A DNA stretch of 40,549 nt, taken from CAYMEV01 sp964389675 [NCBI: uncultured Candidatus Sumerlaeota bacterium]. Lineage in GTDB: Bacteria; CAYMEV01. The translations under genes and the position numbers were made by a program. Below are positions 27,031 through 36,346 of this stretch, one piece after another. The notes beneath the pieces were generated by a model. It saw only the letters and a program-made list of their open reading frames with translations, was not told the DNA's origin and searched no databases. The DNA lies in assembly GCA_964389675.1 (NCBI GenBank), contig CAYMEV010000026.1, forward strand, positions 1 through 40,549. Reading direction: 5' to 3'. Positions within the stretch are counted from its first letter, which is position 1. Every line of letters begins with the position of its first letter.

Positions 27031-27792
27031 ATGAAAACTATTATAAGAAGCACCGTAGCGGTCTGCGATATCCTTGGATTCAAAAGGCTGGTTATGACCA
27101 GACCTTTGGACCAGCTTCTTGAGCGACAACTTTCATTTTTCAGGAGATTGCTCTCTTATTCGATAAAACATGAAAATGTTCCGGATCTTCCTCCTAATCT
27201 CATAGATCTGAGAGCCCAGAATAGGGTAGGTTTTGCGATGTTTTCCGATACCATACTTATATATTCAAAGGATGATGATGATATTTCCTGCAGGAATGTC
27301 ATTGAAACTGTAGCATGGATTATTTTGACAAATATGTCCACTGAGCTTAAGATTCGTGCAGGAATTGCATATGGTGAATTCTTTGCTGATCCTGAAAATG
27401 AGCTATACTATGGTCCCGCGCTAGTGGAGGCCTATGAGCTCGAGAAGGCTCAGGAATGGGCTGGAGGCTCTCTTACAATTGGGGCTGCAAAGCGCATTCC
27501 TCCTATAACAAGTACAGGCGAAAGATTCCAATGGTACATATGTAATTATCCTGTACCGCTAAAGCCGGATTCTGGTATTATGCCTAGCGGTATAGCAGTT
27601 GACTGGACGCAATATATACATAATTCAATGCCCTTTGTATGGTCAGAAAAAAACAGGGAACCTACAGAAGAAGATAAAAGCAATCACCCATCAGAATACA
27701 ACAAATTTAAAAATACCAAAAAGTTCCATGAAGATGTCTGTGTTCAATGTTTTCCAGAAAACAGGGGAAAGTATCCTCTGAAGGTTATCTAA
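27031..27792 (+). CDS. class III nucleotidyl-cyclase-like protein
   Basis: A 253-residue soluble protein. Its first 150 residues follow the class III cyclase order: VAVCDILGF (Asp13, metal site 1), FAMFSDTILIYS (Asp73, in the place of the usual GD), IRAGIAYGE, and YYGPALVEAYELEKAQEW, like the YxGxAVNxAxRLE block. Pycsar anti-phage systems use cyclases of this superfamily to make cCMP or cUMP. The usual Pycsar effector is not recognisable beside it; the only close gene is the unknown at 26204-26878. It could instead be a degenerate regulator. The C-terminal 90 residues are unassigned. It starts 152 bases after its neighbour, so its own promoter is possible. Confidence 0.6.
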   Translation: MKTIIRSTVAVCDILGFKRLVMTRPLDQLLERQLSFFRRLLSYSIKHENVPDLPPNLIDLRAQNRVGFAMFSDTILIYSKDDDDISCRNVIETVAWIILTNMSTELKIRAGIAYGEFFADPENELYYGPALVEAYELEKAQEWAGGSLTIGAAKRIPPITSTGERFQWYICNYPVPLKPDSGIMPSGIAVDWTQYIHNSMPFVWSEKNREPTEEDKSNHPSEYNKFKNTKKFHEDVCVQCFPENRGKYPLKVI

Positions 27793-27895
27793 TTTTATTG
27801 CCCATTCATTGTTAATACTCATATTATAATGGAATATTTAAGTAATTTAGTATATAATCAAATAAATACTGCAATAAAGAGGCGGATACTTTGTT

Positions 27896-30583
27896 GTGAT
27901 AAATAGATACTCCTCCCGGACACAGAGATTAGACAGGGATTTCCTGAGCAAAAAGCTTGAGAATGCCATGTATTATGACAGGATAGCAGGCTTTTTCTCC
28001 TCATCAATTATTGAGGTTGCTGGAGAAAACCTTAATAATCTTGAGAAGACCAGGATAATATGTAATTCCTGGTTGAGCAGGGAGGATGTCATGACAGCTA
28101 CTGCTGCAAGAAACGGTCTCTGGAAGGAATGGTGCAGTAATAATCCGGAAATTAAGTATGCAAATGCAAAGCCGAGGCTAAAGAAATTATTTGAACTGCT
28201 CAGGTCTGGAAAGATGGAGATAAAGGTCCTTACAAGCGATATATTCGGCTTAATACATGGAAAAGCTGGCGTAATAACCATGAAGGACGGAAAAAAGACA
28301 TCCTTTATAGGCAGCATAAATGAGTCGCTGTCAGCATGGGAAATAAACTATGAGATAGTCTGGGAAGATGACTCAGAGGAAGCTGTAAAATGGGTTCAGG
28401 ATGAGTTCGATCACTTTTGGGAAAGCCCATATGCTGTCCCTCTGTCCGATGCTGTAATTGAAGATATCTCCAGGCTGTCGGGACGTATCCAGATCGATGA
28501 TATAGATGAATGGAGAAAAGAGCCGGATGTTCCGAGCATAGCAGTTGAATCACCTGTGTACAGGAGGGAGCTGGGGCTGTGGGAGCATCAGAAGTATTTT
28601 GTGGATATAGCCTTTAACGCCCATAAGAAGAGCCATGGCGCAAGATTTGTCCTGGCTGACATGGTGGGGCTCGGAAAGACAGTCCAGCTTGCTATGTCTG
28701 CACAGCTGATGGCATTATTGGGGGACAGGCCAATTCTGGTAATAGTGCCCAAGACACTGCTCTGGCAATGGCAGGACGAGCTATACAACCTTCTTGATAT
28801 CCCCTCTGCAATCTGGGCAGGTAATCACTGGGTGGATGAGAATGATATCAGGTATCCCTATGATATTAGGAGATGCCCTAGAAGGATAGGAATAATCTCA
28901 CAGGGGCTTATAATAGGAGGAAGGGATGAATATAAGGATCAGCTTCTCTCAATGGAATATGAATGTGTAATTGTTGATGAAGCGCATAAGGCAAGGAGGG
29001 CTAATCTCGGTATAGGAAAAGAGAACGAGAGACCTCGACCGCAGAATCTCATGGAATTTCTTCTGAAAATATCTCAGAAGACAAAAAGCATGCTTCTTGC
29101 CACTGCAACTCCAGTTCAGATATATCCGATAGAGTGCTGGGACCTTCTAAATATACTTTCCCAGAAGAATAACTCTGTATTGGGCAGTCAGCACAGCAAA
29201 TGGAGGAAAGAGCCTAAAAAGGCTCTGGACCTTATCATGAAAAAGGATGACCTATCTGATATATCACAGGATTATATAGAGAACTGTGAATGGCTGAGGG
29301 ATCCTTTCCCTCCCGCTGAGGAAGATTTAATTACTTTTGGCGATATCAGGAAAAGGCTTAGTATTGCTGATGATGAATTTGTAATTAGTCCTGGGCTTAT
29401 TTATAATAATGACAATAAACCATTAAGAAGAAAGATTGAGAGGATATTTGAGCATGGGTTCATTGATAACAGCAATCCTTTTATCCGACATATAATAAGA
29501 AGGACAAGGGATTTTCTTGAAAACAATATAGACCCGGAAACCAATGAACCATATTTAAAAAAGATAGAAGTAGTACTTATGGGAGAAAAGGATGAAGATG
29601 CCATATTACTCCCCAGCTACCTGAAACAGGCATATACCCTGGCTGAGGAGTTCTGCAGGCTTTATTCAAAGCGGATAAGAGGGCCTCATTATATGAGGGT
29701 AATGCTCCTAAAAAGGGTCGGGAGCACAATGATAGCAGGCCAGAAGACAGCTGAAAGAATGCTGGAAGGTAAAATAACTGAGGATTTTGAAGAAGATGAA
29801 GAATTTGATGAAATTGAGAAATATAGTGCGGATGAGAAGAGAGTTCTTTCTGAATTTGCAAAGACACTTATGGCAAATAAGGACAAGGATCCCAAGTATA
29901 TTCTGCTTACAAAGCTGTTATTTGAAGAAGGATTTGCAGATAGGGGATGCATCATATTCAGTCAATATTATGATTCGATCTACTGGGTAGCCGAGAACCT
30001 CTCCGATGATTATAAAGATCTTACAATAGGCCTGTATGCAGGCGGAGATAAATCTGGCTATTTCCTTGACGGAAAATTTCATAAGAAGCACAAAGATGAA
30101 ATCAAAAGAATGGTAAAGGACAGGCTTATAAAGGTCATGGTTGGTACCGATGCAGCTTCAGAAGGCCTTAACCTTCAGACATTAAGCTCACTTGTAAATA
30201 TTGACCTTCCATGGAATCCTACAAGACTGGAGCAGAGGAAAGGAAGGATACAGAGAATAGGGCAGGAAGCAGATAAGATATATATATACAATATGAGGTA
30301 TAAAGACTCTGTAGAAGACAGGGTCCATAACCTTCTGTCAGAAAGATTCCAGAATATATCCAGTATATTCGGACAGCTTCCAGATGTATTGGAGGATGTC
30401 TGGGTAAATGTTGCACTTGATGAGAAAGCGGAGGCAGAAAAGATAATAGATGCAGTCCCAGAGAAGCACCCTTTTGAGCTGAGGTATGAAAAGCAGGCAA
30501 TAGGTCATACCGACTGGGAATCCTGTAGAAGGGTCCTGGACCAGCAGGAGAGGAAAAAGCCACTTCTGCTGGGGTGGAAGTGA
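27896..30583 (+). CDS. PLD-SNF2 helicase of the DUF499/DUF1156 system
   Basis: An 895-residue protein with a GTG start and a weak AGAGG site. Residues about 1-185 form a phospholipase-D-like domain with IHGKAGVI (His-x-Lys, about 120) and FIGSINES, the half-site seen in PLD nucleases. Residues about 225-830 are an SNF2-type superfamily 2 motor: MVGLGKT (Walker A, about 255), VDEAHKAR (about 360), TATPVQ (about 403), GTDAASEGLNLQ and QRKGRIQRIGQ (about 780). Such proteins in defence islands translocate on double-stranded DNA and may cut through the PLD part. It would normally follow the methyltransferase directly; here two AT-rich genes lie between. Confidence 0.88.
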   Translation: MINRYSSRTQRLDRDFLSKKLENAMYYDRIAGFFSSSIIEVAGENLNNLEKTRIICNSWLSREDVMTATAARNGLWKEWCSNNPEIKYANAKPRLKKLFELLRSGKMEIKVLTSDIFGLIHGKAGVITMKDGKKTSFIGSINESLSAWEINYEIVWEDDSEEAVKWVQDEFDHFWESPYAVPLSDAVIEDISRLSGRIQIDDIDEWRKEPDVPSIAVESPVYRRELGLWEHQKYFVDIAFNAHKKSHGARFVLADMVGLGKTVQLAMSAQLMALLGDRPILVIVPKTLLWQWQDELYNLLDIPSAIWAGNHWVDENDIRYPYDIRRCPRRIGIISQGLIIGGRDEYKDQLLSMEYECVIVDEAHKARRANLGIGKENERPRPQNLMEFLLKISQKTKSMLLATATPVQIYPIECWDLLNILSQKNNSVLGSQHSKWRKEPKKALDLIMKKDDLSDISQDYIENCEWLRDPFPPAEEDLITFGDIRKRLSIADDEFVISPGLIYNNDNKPLRRKIERIFEHGFIDNSNPFIRHIIRRTRDFLENNIDPETNEPYLKKIEVVLMGEKDEDAILLPSYLKQAYTLAEEFCRLYSKRIRGPHYMRVMLLKRVGSTMIAGQKTAERMLEGKITEDFEEDEEFDEIEKYSADEKRVLSEFAKTLMANKDKDPKYILLTKLLFEEGFADRGCIIFSQYYDSIYWVAENLSDDYKDLTIGLYAGGDKSGYFLDGKFHKKHKDEIKRMVKDRLIKVMVGTDAASEGLNLQTLSSLVNIDLPWNPTRLEQRKGRIQRIGQEADKIYIYNMRYKDSVEDRVHNLLSERFQNISSIFGQLPDVLEDVWVNVALDEKAEAEKIIDAVPEKHPFELRYEKQAIGHTDWESCRRVLDQQERKKPLLLGWK

Positions 30584-30743
30584 GAAAAAGATATAGTTGC
30601 AGCCAGTTTTTTATTGATATTATATCATCGATTATAAGAATTTTGATAAGGATTAAAATGGAATCAGCTGACTCTAAAAGAAAAGAAAGTCCTATGTGTA
30701 ATATATAATAAATTAAAAATTAAATAAATTAGAGGAATACAAA

Positions 30744-32399
30744 ATGGATAATATTCTAGAATTAAAGAAAATTAATCAATTACTGAAATTAAGTTTTTTA
30801 ATACCACCTTACCAGAGAGGATATCGATGGGGCAAGAACGAGGTAAGTGATTTGCTAAATGATTTAGATGAGTTTGTCCCTGAGCATATTGGTACAAAAG
30901 ATGAGACATGGTATTGCCTACAGCCTATTATTGTAAAAAAAATAGAAGGAAATGATAAATACGAAGTCGTTGATGGTCAACAGAGACTAACTACCATATA
31001 TTTAATTCTATACTACCTTAATGAGATGTATAAAGAAGAAAATAAGTTTGAGATCTTCTCTATTAATTATCAAACAAGACCATCATCACATGAGTTTTTA
31101 AATAATTTAAAAATAGATAAGAATAATAATGAAAATATTGATTTTTATTATATATCTGAAGCTTATAAAACTATTAATGGCTGGTTCGCGGAAAGGATAG
31201 ATGATTTTGATAAACCTAATTTTCTATCGAAGGTTAGATATAGAACAAGGGTAATCTGGTACGAAAGCAAAGAAAAAGATTCAATTTCAATATTCACAAG
31301 AATAAATATTGGGAAAATTCCTCTTACTAATTCTGAATTAATAAAAGCCTTATTTCTTAATAGTTCTAATTTTGAAAAAGATACGTCTGATAGAATTAGG
31401 CTAAGACAGCTTGAAATATCAAATGAATGGGATAGAATCGAACAAGAACTGCAGAACGATATGTTTTGGTGTTTCTTAAACAGAGATGACAAAAAGAACA
31501 ATCGAATAGAGCTTATATTTGATTTGATGAACGGAGAAGACGATGAAACTGATAATTACTCAACTTTTCGTTTTTTCAATAAAAAGTTTAGAGAGAAAGA
31601 CGAGCAAATTATTGAGAATAATTGGTTAGAAATAAAGAGTTATTTCCAGAGATTTGAGGAATGGTTTAATGAAAGAGATCTATATCATAAAATAGGATTC
31701 TTATTAACTGCAGGAGATCCCATTGAAAAGTTTATTGAGCATTCAGAGAAAAAAACTAAGAGCAAATTCAGAGAATACCTTGATGATGAAATCAAAAAGA
31801 AATTAAAGGGAGTAAACCTTGAAGAACTCCAATATGGAGATAAATACGTAAAAAGAGTTCTTCTTCTTTATAATATTCAGACAATGTTAGATAATACAAA
31901 TGACAATTCTTTTTTTCCTTTTGATTTGTATAAAAATGGAAATTGGGATATTGAACATATTACATCAGTAAAGGAGATGCCCCCTGAGAAGGATAAGGAT
32001 AAAGAGCAATGGTTGAAAGATGCTAAAACATTTATTGATGATGGAAATTTAAAAAAAAGGATAGAGGAATGTGATATTGATAAGGATTTTGAGAAATTGT
32101 TTGAAGATATTGTTGCATACTTTAATGAGGGTATTATCGATGAAGATATTAATGATATCTCTAACTTAACATTATTAGATTCAGCAACAAACAGAGGCTA
32201 TAAAAATGCAGTCTTCCCATTCAAAAGGATGACTATAATCAATAGAGAGAAAGAAGGTACATTTATACCCCTTTGTACGAAGAATGTATTTTTAAAATAT
32301 TTTAGTGAATATCCTCCTAAAATTTCATTTTGGTCTCAAGAGGATAAGGAGAATTATCGAAAGGATATTGAGAGAGTTTTGTCGCCATATATTAATTAA
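30744..32399 (+). CDS. DUF262-DUF1524 (GmrSD/SspE-like) restriction protein
   Basis: A 551-residue protein, ATG with TTAGAGG nine bases before it. The N-terminus has the DUF262 signature IPPYQRGYRW (about 19-28) and VDGQQRLTTI (about 75-84), a ParB-like NTP-using fold. The C-terminus is DUF1524, an HNH nuclease: WDIEHIT with His405, then SNLTLLDSATNRGY...FPFKR with the expected Asn and Lys. Homologues (GmrSD, SspE, BrxU) restrict phage DNA that is modified, or lack self marks. It is very AT-rich (about 25% GC in a sampled 60-base line), unlike the helicase before it, so it was probably acquired separately. It forms a two-gene unit with the next DUF262 gene. Confidence 0.85.
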   Translation: MDNILELKKINQLLKLSFLIPPYQRGYRWGKNEVSDLLNDLDEFVPEHIGTKDETWYCLQPIIVKKIEGNDKYEVVDGQQRLTTIYLILYYLNEMYKEENKFEIFSINYQTRPSSHEFLNNLKIDKNNNENIDFYYISEAYKTINGWFAERIDDFDKPNFLSKVRYRTRVIWYESKEKDSISIFTRINIGKIPLTNSELIKALFLNSSNFEKDTSDRIRLRQLEISNEWDRIEQELQNDMFWCFLNRDDKKNNRIELIFDLMNGEDDETDNYSTFRFFNKKFREKDEQIIENNWLEIKSYFQRFEEWFNERDLYHKIGFLLTAGDPIEKFIEHSEKKTKSKFREYLDDEIKKKLKGVNLEELQYGDKYVKRVLLLYNIQTMLDNTNDNSFFPFDLYKNGNWDIEHITSVKEMPPEKDKDKEQWLKDAKTFIDDGNLKKRIEECDIDKDFEKLFEDIVAYFNEGIIDEDINDISNLTLLDSATNRGYKNAVFPFKRMTIINREKEGTFIPLCTKNVFLKYFSEYPPKISFWSQEDKENYRKDIERVLSPYIN

Positions 32400-32411
32400 G
32401 GAGCAGATATT

Positions 32412-34403
32412 ATGCTAGATATAAAATATAAAGGAAAAACATATAGCTACAGTCAATTGCTTAAGGAAAAAAAAGTTGAAATTCCAATAATTCAGCGAGA
32501 CTATGCACAAGGTAGAATAGATAAAAAAGAATTACGAAATGATTTTCTAGAAGCATTATTAGAAGCTGTTGAAAATAAAAGGGAGATTAGATTAGATTTT
32601 ATCTACGGCAATTCTGTAAATAATTCTTTTCAGCCTTTGGATGGACAGCAGCGCTTAACGACATTATTTCTTCTTCATTGGTATGCCAGCGTAAAAGATG
32701 ATGTTCCAGCTGATGAAATTTCTTCAATATTAAGCAATTTTAGCTATGAAACAAGGGCAAGTTCAAAAGAATTCTGCAAAAGTCTGTGTACAAATACAAT
32801 TGAGATTAATAATGAAAATGAGATTGTAAGTGAAAGAATAATAGATTCTTCTTGGTTTTTTTTATCTTGGAAAAAGGACCCGACGATTGACTCAATGTTA
32901 CGAACTATAGATAATATTCATCAACTATTTTATAAGATTGACAAGCTTTGGGAAAAATTGGTATCCAAAGAACCACTGATAAGTTTTTATTATGTTGAGC
33001 TTGAGAACTTAGGTCTTACTGATGATTTATATATCAAAATGAATTCTCGAGGAAAACTATTAACTGACTTCGAAAAGTTTAAAGCTCTGTTCCAAAGGAA
33101 AATTAATAATAATAACTGGGATGATAATAAAAATTTTAAGGATTCTTTTGCATGTAAGATTGATACCATATGGACAGATTTATTCTGGAAACATAAAAAG
33201 GACAACCGTATTGATGATTCCTTTATACGTTTTATCTCTTTTATTGCAATGTGCAGCGAGACAATTGAAGCCAAAGATGAGAGAATATCAGTCATTAGGG
33301 ATCTCCAGAATAAGCCTGATTTAGTTCGCGTAGACATGTTTACAGAGGATGGTTATAAATTCTTATATAATACTTTAGACATTTATTATGATATTTATTA
33401 TAAAAATTTAGATCTATCTCTTATCTTTCCTCTATGGCAGCATAAGCCTAATAGCAATTTATTTTCGGCATTGGTTTATGATGGCAAATTGAATGATACT
33501 TCATATACACAAAAAGTGCTCTTTTTTGCTCAGACTAAATACTTACAATTATTTGGCCAATCTTTTGAAAAAAAGAAGTTCGACGATTGGATGCGAGTTG
33601 TTAGAAATGTTATTTCACGAGGTGATGTCGAAAAAACAGGAAAACGTCCCGCTATTATTCGTAGTCCCGAGGCATTTGATGGGGTTGTTAATCTAATAGT
33701 AGAGTTATCAGCAGGTTGTAATGATATATATGATTATTTAGCTAATAATAAACCAAAATCCACCTTTGCTAGGGAGCAAATTGAGGAAGAAATACTGAAA
33801 GCTAAACTTATAAAAAAAGATACTAGTATTAAAAAATTATTATTCAATGCAGAAGATACAAATTTCTGTCAAGGAAGAATTAATTTTATTTTCCATTGTA
33901 TAAATTTTTCATCTATTAGTGATGTATTTAATAAAGATCTTTTTTTGAAATTAACTGATGTTTTAATCAAATATTTGAAACAGGATATTGATAATAAATT
34001 TAGAAGAGGTTTGCTACTAACCCCTAACAATAATGGTGAATATAAATTTTATAATTATTGGTGGTCTTGGTCTAATGTTGTAGCTGCAAATAAACGCTGC
34101 CTAATTGAAAACTACAGAGAATTAGAGTATTATATTTATGGTAATTACAAAAATCATGATCATTATAGAGAATATCTTAAAAACCTTCTATTAATGTTGG
34201 TTAATACAGACCTGGATCAGCTACTTAATAATTTTGTGTGCCCGCAAAGTATGCCAAACTGGCAATCGCGTCTTATTAAGGAAAAAGAACTTCTGGATAG
34301 CTGTCCATCCCATTATATTGCAATTCCAACTAATGATAATTGTTGTTACTTATTGCAGAGTAAAAGGCCACGAGATATGTTGGGACTGATAAAAATTCAA
34401 TAA
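32412..34403 (+). CDS. second DUF262 protein, no HNH domain
   Basis: A 663-residue protein starting 12 bases after the previous stop, with AAGGAG before its ATG. It has the DUF262 core IPIIQRDYAQGR (about 24-35), DFIYG, and PLDGQQRLTTLFLLHWY (about 75-92). The rest is helical and ends in a QSKRPRD segment; I see no IEH...N DUF1524 nuclease signature. It probably works with the nuclease-bearing partner, as one senses NTP or DNA state and the other cuts, but that split is inferred. Same low GC as its partner. Confidence 0.82.
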   Translation: MLDIKYKGKTYSYSQLLKEKKVEIPIIQRDYAQGRIDKKELRNDFLEALLEAVENKREIRLDFIYGNSVNNSFQPLDGQQRLTTLFLLHWYASVKDDVPADEISSILSNFSYETRASSKEFCKSLCTNTIEINNENEIVSERIIDSSWFFLSWKKDPTIDSMLRTIDNIHQLFYKIDKLWEKLVSKEPLISFYYVELENLGLTDDLYIKMNSRGKLLTDFEKFKALFQRKINNNNWDDNKNFKDSFACKIDTIWTDLFWKHKKDNRIDDSFIRFISFIAMCSETIEAKDERISVIRDLQNKPDLVRVDMFTEDGYKFLYNTLDIYYDIYYKNLDLSLIFPLWQHKPNSNLFSALVYDGKLNDTSYTQKVLFFAQTKYLQLFGQSFEKKKFDDWMRVVRNVISRGDVEKTGKRPAIIRSPEAFDGVVNLIVELSAGCNDIYDYLANNKPKSTFAREQIEEEILKAKLIKKDTSIKKLLFNAEDTNFCQGRINFIFHCINFSSISDVFNKDLFLKLTDVLIKYLKQDIDNKFRRGLLLTPNNNGEYKFYNYWWSWSNVVAANKRCLIENYRELEYYIYGNYKNHDHYREYLKNLLLMLVNTDLDQLLNNFVCPQSMPNWQSRLIKEKELLDSCPSHYIAIPTNDNCCYLLQSKRPRDMLGLIKIQ

Positions 34404-34564
34404 AATTTTCCATACAGTAAGCTTTTCAGATGGTAATTTATAAATAATGACTTCTGGATATTGTAAAGATATTCTTCTTTGCATCACATAGCGCTACCAG
34501 GGTACATACTTGCTGCGCTCTGCTTCTCCTGAATTTGAAATAATCATACTGTGCAGACAAGGCT

Positions 34565-35557
34565 TTACTTTGCCAGATCCTTCAATATATCTGATGAAAC
34601 CCAGTAGATATCGGAGTAGCCGTTGCCGTGGCTGTTGAATGCCTCGTTCAGGTCTGACAGGGTTAGTGATGTGCCTTTCAGCCTGGAGATGAGGTTTTCC
34701 CTGTTGCTTGCAAAGAATATATACTTACCGTCGGGTGATAATGATGCTGAAATGGCAGATGTTCCTTCTTTATCAATAGCCTTGCTTAAGTTTACTGGCT
34801 CTGACCATGTGTCATCCTTGCTCCTGAAATAGACGAAATATTCCGGGACTTCCGGGTCCTTATTGATCTTGCGCCCCTGCACACAGGCTATGAGGAAGAT
34901 TTCATCCGGGGCAATTACTGCATTATAAATGGCTCCATCGGAGTTTACAGGAGGGGGGAGGGGTTCGGGCTGATGATAGGAGCCATTTATGAATCTGGAT
35001 CTGTAGATCATGGGTTTCATAGGGTCAGAGGAGGGGCTGAAGGTATAATAGAGAGTTTTACCTGAGGTAAGTGAGGGGAAATACTGACTGTCTTCTGAGG
35101 TAACAGGGGGCCCTAACTCGTAGGGCTTGCTCCACTTTCCGTTTTCAAGCCTGTCTGCAACCCAGATATGCTGATGCCCCCAGCCGGGCTTCGGCTCTTC
35201 TCCCTGTCGTGGGGCAGTGGAAAGAAAATATATCTTATCTCCGTCGGGGGATAATGCCGGTTCAGCATATTTATAATCAAGGTTTGAGGAAAATGAGGCA
35301 ATTTCGGGCTCTGACCATTTGCCGTCTATAAGGCGTGTAACCATTATAATAGAGAGCCCGCGGGCCATAATGGTATAATAGATCTCTGTACCTTCTTTGT
35401 TTAATGCGATATCCCTTTCATACAGGCCAGAAGAGATCAGGCCAGGGAGAAATATCTTCTCCTGTTTGCCCGGGGGGTCCTGCCCCAGATATTTATCAGC
35501 TGAAATAGCTGATTGCAAAAGAGATATGATACATAATAACAATGCCAGTTTCTTCAT
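34565..35557 (-). CDS. exported TolB/PD40-like beta-propeller protein
   Basis: A 330-residue protein with an N-terminal signal peptide (MKKLALLLCIISLLQSAISA, cleavage expected after ISA) and AGGA before the ATG. Repeats such as EPALSPDGDKIYFLS, SLSPDGKYIFFASNR and the shorter FPSLTSGKTLYYTF are PD40/WD40-like blades, as in TolB. NGKWSKP, DGKWSEP and DTWSEPVNL recur between blades. Probably periplasmic or secreted; ligand unknown. Convergent with the DUF262 pair, so it marks the right edge of the island. Confidence 0.8.
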   Translation of the reverse strand: MKKLALLLCIISLLQSAISADKYLGQDPPGKQEKIFLPGLISSGLYERDIALNKEGTEIYYTIMARGLSIIMVTRLIDGKWSEPEIASFSSNLDYKYAEPALSPDGDKIYFLSTAPRQGEEPKPGWGHQHIWVADRLENGKWSKPYELGPPVTSEDSQYFPSLTSGKTLYYTFSPSSDPMKPMIYRSRFINGSYHQPEPLPPPVNSDGAIYNAVIAPDEIFLIACVQGRKINKDPEVPEYFVYFRSKDDTWSEPVNLSKAIDKEGTSAISASLSPDGKYIFFASNRENLISRLKGTSLTLSDLNEAFNSHGNGYSDIYWVSSDILKDLAK

Positions 35558-35734
35558 TTAATTATCCTTTCTGATATTAATAGAATATTATTTAGCAGAT
35601 ACAGTGAATGTTTTCAATGTTTTTTATGTATTCAGGGTTTTTATGCAGGGTATAAAGGGATTTTTTGCTTGGAATTACTCTTATTTTATCTTAAAATCAT
35701 TGTATATATCATGTTTTACAGGGGGGGCAGAAAT

Positions 35735-36211
35735 ATGAATGCTGAAAAGGCCGGATCTGAATATACATGGAAGGCACGCAATGTGCGCCCGATAATCGGT
35801 GTATATGTAATGGGGGTCTTCGTTTTATTTATTTTGGCCGCACATTTTATATTTCACAGCCCAAGCGCTGTGAAGGCTCTTTTCCTGGCGGCGGTAGGAG
35901 CACTGGTGCCGCTTTTTCCTGCGATAATGAAATGGTCTGAATATCATTTTTCTGAATCAGGGCTTGAAAAGAAGAGCATTTCAAAAAATTCAGCCACCAG
36001 GGTTAAAATGCTTTTTTTATGGGAAGAGCTGAGCCATATTGTTCCAGCAGGCCCGGGATTCAAATACTATAAGAAAATGGGGGATTTTAGTCCTGTCGCC
36101 CGTTTTTTTAAGCGCCATTTCAGCGATAAATATTCCGGTGAATTCCAGGTGGAAAAGGCTGACAGGGAAGATGTCATCAGATTTTTAAGGCAGAAGGGCC
36201 TCCTGAATTAG
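35735..36211 (+). CDS. small two-helix membrane protein
   Basis: The ATG at 35735 follows a G-rich site and gives 158 residues; an in-frame ATG at 35669 would add a hydrophobic stretch with no good binding site. Two transmembrane helices (about 22-43 and 49-67) are followed by a soluble domain with EYHFSESGLEKKSI and MLFLWEELSHIVPAGPGFKYY, resembling the strand pattern of bacterial PH-like (YcxB/YdbT) membrane proteins. The function is unknown. Confidence 0.65.
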   Translation: MNAEKAGSEYTWKARNVRPIIGVYVMGVFVLFILAAHFIFHSPSAVKALFLAAVGALVPLFPAIMKWSEYHFSESGLEKKSISKNSATRVKMLFLWEELSHIVPAGPGFKYYKKMGDFSPVARFFKRHFSDKYSGEFQVEKADREDVIRFLRQKGLLN

Positions 36212-36346
36212 AAAGCCTTTTAATTTCCCTTTATAATTTACCTGTAATTGATAATAGCGCTGAGGGTTTTTCTCATCATATTTATCTATATAGATTTTTT
36301 TATTTCTGATACTTGATTTAATAAGAATTCAGGAGTAAATTAATAT

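Noticed and set aside
4973-30583. Complete DISARM or BREX system
   Set aside because: No DUF1998 protein, PglZ, BrxL or PglX-type gene is present; only the PglW-like kinase and the PLD/helicase overlap with those systems.
30658-30708. 16-codon frame as a leader peptide before the DUF262 pair
   Set aside because: No attenuator hairpin, no codon run, and a poor binding site.
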